From: Pyropia yezoensis | Taxonomy: Eukaryota > Rhodophyta > Bangiophyceae > Bangiales > Bangiaceae | Assembly: GCA_009829735.1 (NCBI GenBank) | Contig: CM020620.1 | Location: 27,560,951 to 27,624,950 of the forward strand | DNA length: 64,000 bases | Direction: 5' to 3' | In this document: positions 8,838-16,498 of the stretch, one piece after another | Layout: each line of letters starts with the position of its first letter | Numbering within the stretch: position 1 is the stretch's first letter | The notes under the pieces: generated by a model | Told to the model about the DNA's origin: nothing | Seen by the model: only the letters and a program-made list of their open reading frames with translations | Database searches by the model: none | Position numbers and translations under genes: made by a program

Positions 8838-11285
8838 TCAGTGGGTAGACCCACTGCCCGAGGGAGGCCACTCACGCGTAAGCGCGTATACCTCCGTGCT
8901 CCACCGGTCGGCAATGTCACGACGGTCGACCACCCGAGTTACCTCGGTGCATAGCTGGACGAGGGTGCTGCGGCCAGCCTCCACGTCCCCCAGAGCTTTC
9001 TGGAGGCGGTCAAGCACGCCACCAAAGCAACGCGCTGACCCAACCAGCGCAGCACCTGGGGGGATATCCCCCCAGCTAACAGAGAGACCCTCCCGCATTG
9101 CGCGGGTAACAAGGGCGTCAACGCCCTCATACCAGAGACGGGGACCCCCGTCATGTAGGACAGGGGCGGGAGGTGACACTGGCGCAGCCAGAGGAGCCAC
9201 AGGAGCCGACACGGCTACCACCGGAGCCGGTGGCACCTGATACGAGGCCCGGTAGGACCCTACCGAAGGGGCTCCACCGTAACCACGGCGGTACTCCGCC
9301 CGACGACGGGACACCTCACGCTCCCCACCCACAGAGCCCCACTCTCGGGGACGACGGCCAACCGCCGCCGGCATCGGGTTACCGAACCACGGAGCAAGGA
9401 CCTGAAGAGGGTCATGGATAACCATGGGAATACCCAGGTCAGCAACAGCCTCGGTGGATGCCCACCCATGGCAACTGGGCTCACCCGGCTGAGTACGCCG
9501 GACACGCAACGAGTGACGAGGCAAGGGGGAAGCCCCAGCCTGCGGGTCCCGGTACGGGGGAAGGGCCAACACCCCAGCCCAGTTCACGGCATCGTGAACA
9601 GCCAGCAGGGCTTCGAACTCCCGGGCCAACCCGGTCTTGGCGGCTATCAGATCCACGCCCAACTGCGCGATGTGCCGACGGACACCCGTCGGAAGATGAA
9701 ACAGACGACCCTGCCGGCGGACGGACAGCAAGAAGGATGAAGCCTGCCCGAGGGTAACCTCAAGGGTGAAGGTACCCTGCAACGGGTGGACCGGTCGCGA
9801 GGCCAACACACTCCCGAAGTATCGGAGGCAGGAGCCGGTGTCAAACCGGAAAGCAGGGGCGGGTTCCCACCCCTCCTGCCATAGCGGCGGGCGCACGGGA
9901 GTGTATACCGGAGCACGACCGTTGCCGGTCTGCAACGCACACGTTATATCCGTGCGGAACGCACCCGCCATGACACCATGGTTACGTCGCCAACTCGACG
10001 CCGACTTCAACCCCGCCATGGGCGGGTAGGGAGCCGTCAACGACAGATACGGGGGTACCCCCGGGTAGTAGTCAAAGTCGGGATACCGACCGGTACGGCT
10101 CACCGTCTCCCCAAACGCAACCGGCTCCGCCGCCGCCGCAATCCCCCGAGCACTAGCCGGGTAGTCAATCTCCCGCGGCAACGCGGGGGCAATCAAGTCG
10201 CAGACCCCGAAGTTGGGGTCGAGGTAGACCTCACCCCGTCCCACCCGGGTGCGCCAGAGCTGCGCATGCCGGTCGTCCGGCTGACTCAGGATCCAATGGT
10301 GTTCCACCCGGACCGCGTTCGGCTGGTTGACCAGCCGCACCAGCTCCCGCTCCCAGCTCGGGTCCACCTTGACGCGCCGGGAGGACTCTCCACGGGGATG
10401 CACCAGGTGGAAGTCCACCCGCATACGCCCATCGGACTCCATCGACTCTTGCACCGTGAGGCCTCGAACCCGAGCCACCAAGTCGGACACCGACATGGCG
10501 GGTTGACCCGCCGCCACGGCGACGCCGCCACCCAACGGGGCAACCCGGGCAGGACCAGGAAGAATCGGGGGCGCCGGGGGACGCACCACCGGCAGAGGGG
10601 CCGACGTCGGAGATGGACGAGGCCGAGGAGGAAGAAGAAGGGCGGGCGCCCGCCCGGAGTAACTCCCGGTGTCAACCGCCATGGGAGAAGGAGCGTCTTG
10701 ACCGCTCGACACCCGCGGCACCGCAGGTATGGTACCGGCGCCGGCACAACCCGTCGGCGTAGCCCCCGCCTCGGAAGGGGAAGGCACTTGGACAGCCTCC
10801 GGAGCCGGCGCCCCGGCCGTGCGGACACCCGCACCGTCTTGACCCGCCGCACCGGGTGTCGCACCGCTACCACCACCCGCGTCAACGTCGGGACCGCCTC
10901 GAGGAGTCACCGCCCGGACACTCGGACCACCTTGACCAGCCGGAGTCGGCTGCGGGTCGCCACCTCCGCCGCAGGGCGGACCATCTTGATGTAGCTGCGG
11001 TGAGCCGGCACCGGCACCAGGCTCCATCCGGGCAGCCGGCAGAGAGGGGGTAGAAGCCGCCACGCGCGGTTGACCGCCGGGTTGACCGCCGGCCGACGGC
11101 ACCGTCGTGCCGCTGCACACGGACGACAGTCCTCCGGCCGACAGACGGACGGACACCGCAGGCCCGTCGTCGTCAGACGAGCTCACCCCGTAACGCGCGG
11201 CGTCGGGACCGACAGGCGCGTCGTCCTCCATCTCCTCCCCGATCAGGAGGTCTTCCTCCTCTTCAAGCACCTGGGGATAGGACAT
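8838..11285 (-). CDS. Family A antisense ORF (aORF-A), unknown function
   Basis: This 815-aa ORF lies antisense to pol, between pol and the 3' LTR. I chose the ATG at 11,283-11,285 (MSYPQVLEEEEDLL) because A-d keeps this ATG and frame while the upstream extension is frameshifted there. The first ~75 residues are acidic. A long Pro/Gly/Ala-rich linker follows, to about residue 270. After that comes a folded-looking region of about 300 residues with PPYL, an FGSV motif and an RRQGRLFHLP stretch. A Pro-rich stretch and a helical C-terminus end the protein. I see no known domain, signal peptide or membrane segment. The FGSV-HLP region resembles the family C antisense ORF. Plant Tat-lineage elements (Grande, Retand) also carry antisense ORFs at this position, so the placement has precedent, but I recognise no sequence match to them. 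Confidence 0.75.
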   Translation of the reverse strand: MSYPQVLEEEEDLLIGEEMEDDAPVGPDAARYGVSSSDDDGPAVSVRLSAGGLSSVCSGTTVPSAGGQPGGQPRVAASTPSLPAARMEPGAGAGSPQLHQDGPPCGGGGDPQPTPAGQGGPSVRAVTPRGGPDVDAGGGSGATPGAAGQDGAGVRTAGAPAPEAVQVPSPSEAGATPTGCAGAGTIPAVPRVSSGQDAPSPMAVDTGSYSGRAPALLLPPRPRPSPTSAPLPVVRPPAPPILPGPARVAPLGGGVAVAAGQPAMSVSDLVARVRGLTVQESMESDGRMRVDFHLVHPRGESSRRVKVDPSWERELVRLVNQPNAVRVEHHWILSQPDDRHAQLWRTRVGRGEVYLDPNFGVCDLIAPALPREIDYPASARGIAAAAEPVAFGETVSRTGRYPDFDYYPGVPPYLSLTAPYPPMAGLKSASSWRRNHGVMAGAFRTDITCALQTGNGRAPVYTPVRPPLWQEGWEPAPAFRFDTGSCLRYFGSVLASRPVHPLQGTFTLEVTLGQASSFLLSVRRQGRLFHLPTGVRRHIAQLGVDLIAAKTGLAREFEALLAVHDAVNWAGVLALPPYRDPQAGASPLPRHSLRVRRTQPGEPSCHGWASTEAVADLGIPMVIHDPLQVLAPWFGNPMPAAVGRRPREWGSVGGEREVSRRRAEYRRGYGGAPSVGSYRASYQVPPAPVVAVSAPVAPLAAPVSPPAPVLHDGGPRLWYEGVDALVTRAMREGLSVSWGDIPPGAALVGSARCFGGVLDRLQKALGDVEAGRSTLVQLCTEVTRVVDRRDIADRWSTEVYALTREWPPSGSGSTH

Positions 11286-11830
11286 GATAACGGGTGCGGA
11301 GTTCCCCGCGCCCACAAGCCGTCGACGGCTACGACCCGGTACGGTGGGATAACCGGGACGAGCCAGGGAAGCGCGGGCACCCGCGCTTATGACCACAAAC
11401 GGCCACGAGAAGCGCCGCAGGCACGCGGGTCGACCCGCGCCCCACGGGGCTACGACCGCGCTCCACCCAGGCACCTGGGCGGGACGGGGCCACCCCCACA
11501 CCCGGGGTAAGCAAGGGGGGTCACCCCCAACCGACCCCACTCAATCGTCCACACGAGAGGGGCCCCCCTACCACCAGGCACCTGGTGGCGGATCCGCTTG
11601 CACCACCCCTCGGAAAGGGGGGTCGTGAACAAAAACCCGCATCGGGAAATTAACGGTCCGGAAAACGGATCGTGTGTGTACCACACAAAGGGGGGCACCC
11701 CCCTCGGCGACCTCGAAAAGGGGTGTCTGTCGCGACGGGGCGCAAAGCCCCACCCGACGGGTAAACAGTCACGCGACCCACTTACATTCGGTAACCCGAA
11801 TGCAACTCGACCCGAGGACGGGCCGAATCT
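11286..11830 (-). other. Leader region of aORF-A
   Basis: The stretch between the antisense ATG and the LTR is open in the aORF frame up to 11,540 in this copy but frameshifted in A-d. I therefore read it as a 5' leader rather than coding sequence. It contains several G/C inverted repeats around 11,690-11,760. No independent gene is seen. Confidence 0.5.
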
Positions 11831-11842
11831 AAGGGGGGGATA
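11831..11842 (+). promoter_or_regulatory. Family A polypurine tract
   Basis: AAGGGGGGGA followed by TA sits directly upstream of the LTR start. The same tract is found next to the LTRs of A-c (31,050-31,061) and A-d (63,259-63,270). It is where plus-strand DNA synthesis would be primed. Confidence 0.85.
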
Positions 11843-12203
11843 TGTAGCAATATCGTTGTCCGTATTGTGACCCTAATACCAGGGGGGCTACTTCTAATCC
11901 TTAACTTCAATTTGAGAGTCCGAGCTGGTCACGGTATCTATAAGTTACGTATGACCAGAGGGACTTGCATCTTGGGGTGGAGGGTAGTTAGTAGTGTCTC
12001 CGAGGGTTTATAACGAGGGGGCCGGTGGCGAATCCACCGCCGGCCAAGGTAGAACAACAAACCCTCCCATTTGGGCTCCCATCTTGGTCCCGTGGCTTGC
12101 GCTCCAAGGACAGCAACCTTGGCCTCCCGGTGACGTCGGTGCCGATCCCCCTTGGTGAGTGTTCCCTGAGAGTGGACGTGCGACGGATTCCTATTGTGCT
12201 ACA
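11843..12203 (+). repeat. Family A 3' LTR (361 bp)
   Basis: The LTR begins TGTAGCAATA and ends TATTGTGCTACA, giving 7-bp inverted termini with the canonical TG...CA. Two other copies in the window share the same ends (30,688-31,049 and 62,895-63,258). On the minus strand it carries TATAAA near 12,009-12,014, preceded by a G/C palindrome at 12,019-12,045. On the plus strand TTTATAA is present at the same place. Confidence 0.92.
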
Positions 12204-12269
12204 GGTACGCAGAGTGGCTTTTAACTACAGCCCTAACCCTCACACTCTCACAACAAAGGCAGCTGCCAA

Positions 12270-14213
12270 CTAGGCACGCATGCTAGACTCTCCCACTCCA
12301 CGGCCCTCGCCCTCACGTGGAGGCGAGCGGCGAGACCCACGCCGATAACGGTCTCCACTCGTTGGAAGGGGCGGCGGCTCCAAGTCGGAACCGCCGCGCC
12401 CTTCACGGTCGCGCAAGTGGCGCCGACCGTGGCTACTCTTCTGCCTGGTCTTGCGCGCAAGTTTGCGACGCAGACGCTGGACAGACTCCGTCTCCGACGG
12501 GGTAGAGGACTCCGAGACGGAGTAGGACAACTCGTCTTCCGACACGGAGGGAGAGCGCCGCGAGTGTCGGCGACGACGGCGAGGAGGCGAGTATGCCCGG
12601 CTCGCGCGACGTTTGCCACGCCCAAGTGGGGCTGGCTGGGGCATAATAGCCCCAATGCGAGCCAACTCGGCTGTCATAAACTCCGCCACCGACTCGCAAC
12701 TCGCGGTCGCCACTGCGGTACGAACGCGCTCCTCAAGTTGAGGAGTCTCGGAAGTTCGAAGGGTTGCGGTCGACGCGGCCAACCAGGAAATGGTGCGCAC
12801 CAACGTGGTGATCATCATCTCTGAGGTTTGAGGCGTGGGCGGTAACACCAACTTGGGGTATACCGTCAGGAGGGTGGCCCCCAAGTTGGGGGACACCGGG
12901 GTGGACGACTCAACGGCCACGCTAATCGGGATGTTCCCGTGAGGCTGGAAAGGAACAGGAGGAAGCGGAGGGGCACGCCGAGGTGGCGGTACCCGGGTGT
13001 AACTGCGACCCCGACTTGGGGCCCCCGCAGTGGGTTGAGTCATGTGGTCATCATATGGGGGCACGGCCATAACTATGGGCTTGTCCAGGGGTGGCGCAGT
13101 GTGGCGATCCACCCCTGGGGCATACGGGTAGTCCCCGATGCCCAACCCCTCTCGTAGGACCACACGGCCGTCGTGAAGTTCACGAGCGACCCACACGAAC
13201 TGGCGAAGTGCGCCATCGTCCTTGGGCCCACGAGTGGGGCGGCGCAACTTGTGCTCAATGCTCTCCCACTCGATGAACTTATGGAGCCGGAGCATCTCCT
13301 CAAGTAGAGTGAGTTGTCCTGATGAGCACCCCTCAGCAACTAGCTGAGGGGTGAGCTGTTCCAAACCTTGGATGAGCCGGAGGGGGAGATGCCAGAGCAT
13401 CCCCCGCCGCTGAACACAGGACACCCAGGTCGACATGACCTCGAGGAGCCACTGGGTGGCCAACATGGCCCACACCAGGTGATCAGGGCCAGCCGTCAAC
13501 ATGACGGAGCCGAAGTGGTCAAGCAACCGTGGCAGCAACGCCGGGAACCCGTAGGGGACCTCAACTTGAGGCCACCACTCGGGCTTCTTTGGATAGTACT
13601 GCTCCTCACTGGCAGCAGACTGCTGAGGAAACTCAAGTTGAGCCGAGGTCACCAAGTAGGGACCTCGCCGGAAGTCCTTCTCTATCCGCACATCAAAGTG
13701 ATGAGTGTGCGGATCGGCCTCGTGGAGGTACGGGGGGCGAGTTGCCACCGCGTCCCAAGTAAAGGTCGGCAAGTCGCCGGGACCCGGGATAGTTCCCCCG
13801 CGGTCCACCATGGCCTTGGCCCGCTGTACGTCTTCGACCTCCTTGTCGTCCAGGAAGGCAAACTGGTCCGTCCTGAAGCCGGCAATGAACCCGACCCTAC
13901 GGGGATACTTCTCCCGTAGGCGGTCCCATACCCGACCCATCGCTGCGCCAAGTCGGCCACAGCGAAGAACAGTCAACCCCTCCTCATAGAGAGGCCAAGC
14001 GGGGTAAAACCACCGCCCCAAGGCCTCACGCAGGACAACCTGTCCCGCCTCCGGGGGAGACCCCGCCGTCAACCCAAAACCGGGTGACGCGGGAGTCCCA
14101 TGCCCCGTAGCAACCGCGGAGCCCCCGCCGGAAGTCCCGGCGGGTGCTGCACCGTAGGTGGTGTCCTCCATCCGCTCATCTAGAGAGTCCGTCTCCACTC
14201 CCGGGGTCGCCAT
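12270..14213 (-). CDS. Family C antisense ORF (aORF-C), unknown function, RS-rich tail
   Basis: From the ATG at 14,211-14,213 (MATPGVETDSLDERMED) the ORF gives 647 aa. The same ATG is kept in the two broken copies at 22,223 and 29,602. An acidic, Gly/Ala-rich N-terminus is followed by a folded-looking region of ~300 residues. That region contains PPYL, FGSV and an RRGMLWHLP stretch, in the same order and nearly the same spacing as in aORF-A. The C-terminal ~110 residues are very rich in Arg and Ser, with repeated RRRR, SRRSP and SVSE elements. They resemble an RS domain and suggest nuclear localisation or RNA binding. No catalytic motif is recognised. The open frame over 1.9 kb in an otherwise decayed element family suggests past selection for the protein. 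Confidence 0.75.
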   Translation of the reverse strand: MATPGVETDSLDERMEDTTYGAAPAGTSGGGSAVATGHGTPASPGFGLTAGSPPEAGQVVLREALGRWFYPAWPLYEEGLTVLRCGRLGAAMGRVWDRLREKYPRRVGFIAGFRTDQFAFLDDKEVEDVQRAKAMVDRGGTIPGPGDLPTFTWDAVATRPPYLHEADPHTHHFDVRIEKDFRRGPYLVTSAQLEFPQQSAASEEQYYPKKPEWWPQVEVPYGFPALLPRLLDHFGSVMLTAGPDHLVWAMLATQWLLEVMSTWVSCVQRRGMLWHLPLRLIQGLEQLTPQLVAEGCSSGQLTLLEEMLRLHKFIEWESIEHKLRRPTRGPKDDGALRQFVWVARELHDGRVVLREGLGIGDYPYAPGVDRHTAPPLDKPIVMAVPPYDDHMTQPTAGAPSRGRSYTRVPPPRRAPPLPPVPFQPHGNIPISVAVESSTPVSPNLGATLLTVYPKLVLPPTPQTSEMMITTLVRTISWLAASTATLRTSETPQLEERVRTAVATASCESVAEFMTAELARIGAIMPQPAPLGRGKRRASRAYSPPRRRRRHSRRSPSVSEDELSYSVSESSTPSETESVQRLRRKLARKTRQKSSHGRRHLRDREGRGGSDLEPPPLPTSGDRYRRGSRRSPPREGEGRGVGESSMRA

Positions 14214-14510
14214 AGCTCTCCCCAAGTTGGGGAGAGACGCTCTGGCTATCGCGGCACGAGACCCGCCTCGAGTTGAGGGGGACTCGGATCGTGGGTATAC
14301 TGGTGGCCTAACCAGCGTGGGGCGGCCCAGTGGAAGGTGAAGGGGAGGTGGTGGTGATGGTGAAGTGTGAACTGAGGAGAGCAAGCTGCCGAGTGGGCAA
14401 GCTTGAGGAGAGGGGCGGTCAACGTGACCGCCTCCACATCCGTGTTACGTACTCGATGGGGGACAGCAGAGTCGCGCCCCCAACGCCGAGACGTGCGTTT
14501 ACGCACCCCC

Positions 14511-15020
14511 TCACAGGGCCGACCGGGTCGGTCGGAACTGAGGAGAGGGAAGTGTGGCAATATTGACCCCCAGGTACGGGGGCAACACGTGCCATGCAAG
14601 GGGCGGCAGGCCACTAGCCTGATCCGTTCCTCCCCCTGCATTTGGGTCAAGATTCCCTAAGTTTGGGATAGTTAGCTTAGTAGTAAATCCAACTTGGATT
14701 GGAGGGTTTTCTGCATTTATCGTCTTGAATTTTCGTGTGGCCCGGTGGGCAGGTGCTGGGGTGGGAGATTCTGAGTGGCGAGATTCTGAGTGGACCCTGG
14801 GGGGATAAGGGGAGGGACAGCGGGGCTTGGCCCTGCGTCCCCGTCCCGACCAAGAAACTGTTGGACCACACACCATCCTCTTGTTTGTCCGTGGAAGGTT
14901 TGCCCCACAACAGGGACAGAGTGTGTGCGACTTGCACTTCTTCCGGTTCCCCCGACACAGGAAGCAGCCTTTGCACACCGCCCCAACTTGGGTGCCGTGT
15001 GTGCATGTGGTTTTTGCCAC
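14511..15020 (-). CDS. Cys-rich ORF on the antisense strand of the family C LTR (tentative)
   Basis: Reading the LTR on its antisense strand gives a 169-aa frame. It starts at a GTG at the LTR end and contains CX2CX2CX6CX5CX1CC (CKGCFLCRGNRKKCKSHTLC, then PCCG), followed by a basic Arg/Ser-rich stretch. The same cysteines and frame persist in the three other LTR copies, although two first-position cysteines vary (to Tyr). The pattern recalls a fungal Zn2Cys6 cluster or another small zinc-binding module. No ATG opens the frame before the cysteines, so it may instead be a chance reading of a conserved LTR or be translated from an upstream start. The frame points toward aORF-C, about 300 bp downstream. 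Confidence 0.25.
   Translation of the reverse strand: MAKTTCTHGTQVGAVCKGCFLCRGNRKKCKSHTLCPCCGANLPRTNKRMVCGPTVSWSGRGRRAKPRCPSPYPPRVHSESRHSESPTPAPAHRATRKFKTINAENPPIQVGFTTKLTIPNLGNLDPNAGGGTDQASGLPPLAWHVLPPYLGVNIATLPSPQFRPTRSAL
14541..14552 (+). promoter_or_regulatory. Family C polypurine tract
   Basis: AGGAGAGGGAAG lies directly before the LTR start TGTGGCAA. The corresponding tracts on the minus strand adjoin the LTRs at 21,885-21,897 and 29,264-29,276. Confidence 0.8.
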
Positions 15021-15021
15021 A
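14553..15021 (+). repeat. Family C 3' LTR (469 bp)
   Basis: It begins TGTGGCAATA and ends TTTTTGCCACA, giving 8-bp perfect inverted termini. Four copies occur in the window: this one, 21,415-21,884 (minus), 22,495-22,963 (plus) and 28,795-29,263 (minus). An internal short duplication (GAGATTCTGAGTGGC twice) is seen near 14,766-14,794. Confidence 0.92.
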
Positions 15022-15061
15022 CACGGATGCGGGGCTGCAAGCCGGGCCCGTGGGAGGGCGC

Positions 15062-15260
15062 GAGGGTGAGAGAACGTGCCGGCCTCGGCGGCCGGCGCAC
15101 CCCTCGCCCGCCGGTAGGGATCTTATACCCGATGGCGGTCAACTCGGGCCCGCCGACTGGCGGTCGGGCCCGTCACAAAAACTCCCCAAGCTGCCCAGGC
15201 GTAACCCCTACAACAACACAACTAGACACATTACTCCGGGCACACAGGGTCGCGTCTGCC
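15062..15260 (-). repeat. DIRS1 internal repeats A2 (15,062-15,228) and B1 (15,229-15,260)
   Basis: The 167-bp A2 repeats the element's 5' end (20,187-20,353) in direct orientation. B1 is the 3' neighbour that, in DIRS2, is repeated at the outer right end. The B1-A2 junction corresponds to the joined ends of a circular intermediate, as known for PAT and Ngaro elements. A TATA-like TATAAGAT lies within A2 near 15,120-15,130 on the minus strand. Confidence 0.85.
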
Positions 15261-15418
15261 ATGAGATGGAGATGACCGGCCGTGGAGGATGCGCGGGCGG
15301 TTACGGCAGAGGAACAACGAAAGGGAGAGAGAAAAGAAAGAGAAGAAGAAAAAGGCCAGTAAAAAACCTCTGCCCGGCAGCAGGGGAAAAAGGCTCGAGA
15401 AACAGATAGTCAAGCAGG

Positions 15419-16498
15419 TCAAGGATGAGGACGGTGGCGGCTCCAGCGGGCAGCAAGGCGGAGGGATTCGATTGATGGTGCCGCTAAGGCGTCCACGTAG
15501 TGAACGTTTGCCGTGCTTGGGTCTTTGCGGGCGTGGCCCAACATCTGGGCAATCGCCACCTTGGCCAGCCCCGCGACGTCCATGGCCGTGGCCCCGCCCG
15601 ACCGGCAGGAAGAGCTGGTCCACACCACGCCAGGCGGTGGCGAGAGCGAGAGTCTGCGCAGAGCGACGCCCAACCAGGGCGTCAAATCGTTGCAGGTGGG
15701 CGGCCGGTCCAGGGATGGCGTTGAAGAAATGAGGCGGTCGGGAGGGGTCGCGTCTGCGTCCAGCTCCCGTTGCATGCGGCGTAGAAGGATCAGCGGTAGG
15801 TCGGCCTCGGTGCGGCGGGAAGGGGGGATGACGTAGGCCAAGCGGCGAGGGTCGGCCCGGGCTTCTCCGTTTTTGAAGCGGCAAACTTGCAGATCGATGC
15901 CACCGTCGTCGCGCACGTGCAGATCCTGCCGTTGGAGTTCGAGCAACTCGGACGTCCGGCGAGCAACGAGAAAGCCCATGACGATAGCTGTGAACCGTCG
16001 TCGCCACTCGGGTTTGCTCGTGCGTAGCGCGAGGATGACAATCTGCCACAGTACCGGTGCCGGGAGGGGGCCACGCGCGAAGGGCAGGGCGTTAGCGTGG
16101 TCCGCCCGCACCCGGGCGTAACCCTTGCGCAGCCGAGCCATGATGGGGCCGGCTGCCGGCTTGGGGAGGCCGGCCGCGACGTGCCGCGAGTTGATTGGCG
16201 TTAGGTAGCCACGGATGGTGCTCGGCTCGAGGTTACGCTCCGCCAGGGTTCCAAAGGAGCAGGCCACCGCTCCAGGGGAAGCCGGCAGCGCCGTCCAACC
16301 ATTGTCGTCACAAAACGTCTTGAATACTTGCCATCGGCGTCTGTCCGCGTCAGCCGTTCCTGCGGTGATGTTTTTGCGGAGAATCATTCGCGCGGTGGTG
16401 GCACCGGCGCTTGTCGTGCCGACGGCGGCCAGGACTCCCACATCGGCAGCCTCGCGCCAGCGGGAGCCGTGCTCACTGTCGTCGGTCGTGCGACGCAA
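15419..16498 (-). CDS. DIRS1 tyrosine recombinase
   Basis: The 359-aa frame has an SAM-like N-terminal part and a C-terminal catalytic domain. Box I Arg lies in VARRTSELLEL. Box II reads SSSCRSGGATAM, with the conserved Arg but Ser where the His of HxxR is expected. LGHARKDPSTANVHYV carries the second His and the nucleophilic Tyr. The protein would integrate a circular DNA copy without target duplication. No ATG opens the frame: the first listed start is TTG and the frame overlaps the RT ORF by at least 115 bp in the -1 frame. Expression by frameshift or internal initiation is likely. The ORF has no stop, unlike the copy in DIRS2. Confidence 0.88.
   Translation of the reverse strand: MRRTTDDSEHGSRWREAADVGVLAAVGTTSAGATTARMILRKNITAGTADADRRRWQVFKTFCDDNGWTALPASPGAVACSFGTLAERNLEPSTIRGYLTPINSRHVAAGLPKPAAGPIMARLRKGYARVRADHANALPFARGPLPAPVLWQIVILALRTSKPEWRRRFTAIVMGFLVARRTSELLELQRQDLHVRDDGGIDLQVCRFKNGEARADPRRLAYVIPPSRRTEADLPLILLRRMQRELDADATPPDRLISSTPSLDRPPTCNDLTPWLGVALRRLSLSPPPGVVWTSSSCRSGGATAMDVAGLAKVAIAQMLGHARKDPSTANVHYVDALAAPSIESLRLAARWSRHRPHP

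Larger units (their letters stand above)
3280..12203 (+). mobile_element. Ty3/gypsy retrotransposon family A, copy A-b (chromodomain-bearing)
   Basis: This is the best family A copy. In order it has the C-terminal half of gag, protease, a complete RT-RNase H-integrase-chromodomain ORF and a hairpin-rich spacer. These are followed by an 815-aa antisense ORF, a purine tract (11,831-11,842) and the 3' LTR (11,843-12,203). The 5' LTR and gag start lie in the gap. The order RT-RH-IN identifies Ty3/gypsy, and the terminal chromodomain points to a chromovirus-like lineage that would target chromatin marks. Its right end falls in family C sequence just past the C antisense ORF, so A-b inserted into C-a. 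The target duplication (GGTAC would be the right copy) cannot be tested because the left flank is missing. Confidence 0.92.
12204..15021 (+). mobile_element. Ty3/gypsy family C, 3' portion (copy C-a)
   Basis: This copy contains the complete antisense ORF of family C, a purine tract (14,541-14,552) and the 3' LTR. Its gag-pol part is absent here because A-b interrupts it. The remainder should lie to the left of A-b, outside the window or in the gap. The right LTR end abuts DIRS1 sequence: the flanking bases continue exactly the segment found uninterrupted at 44,454-44,500 in DIRS2. C-a therefore inserted into DIRS1 between its A2 and B2 repeats. Confidence 0.88.

Noticed and set aside
9978-10994. 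Arg-rich plus-strand frame over aORF-A
   Set aside because: It is the reverse reading of the Pro/Gly-rich linker of aORF-A; the frame has no domain.
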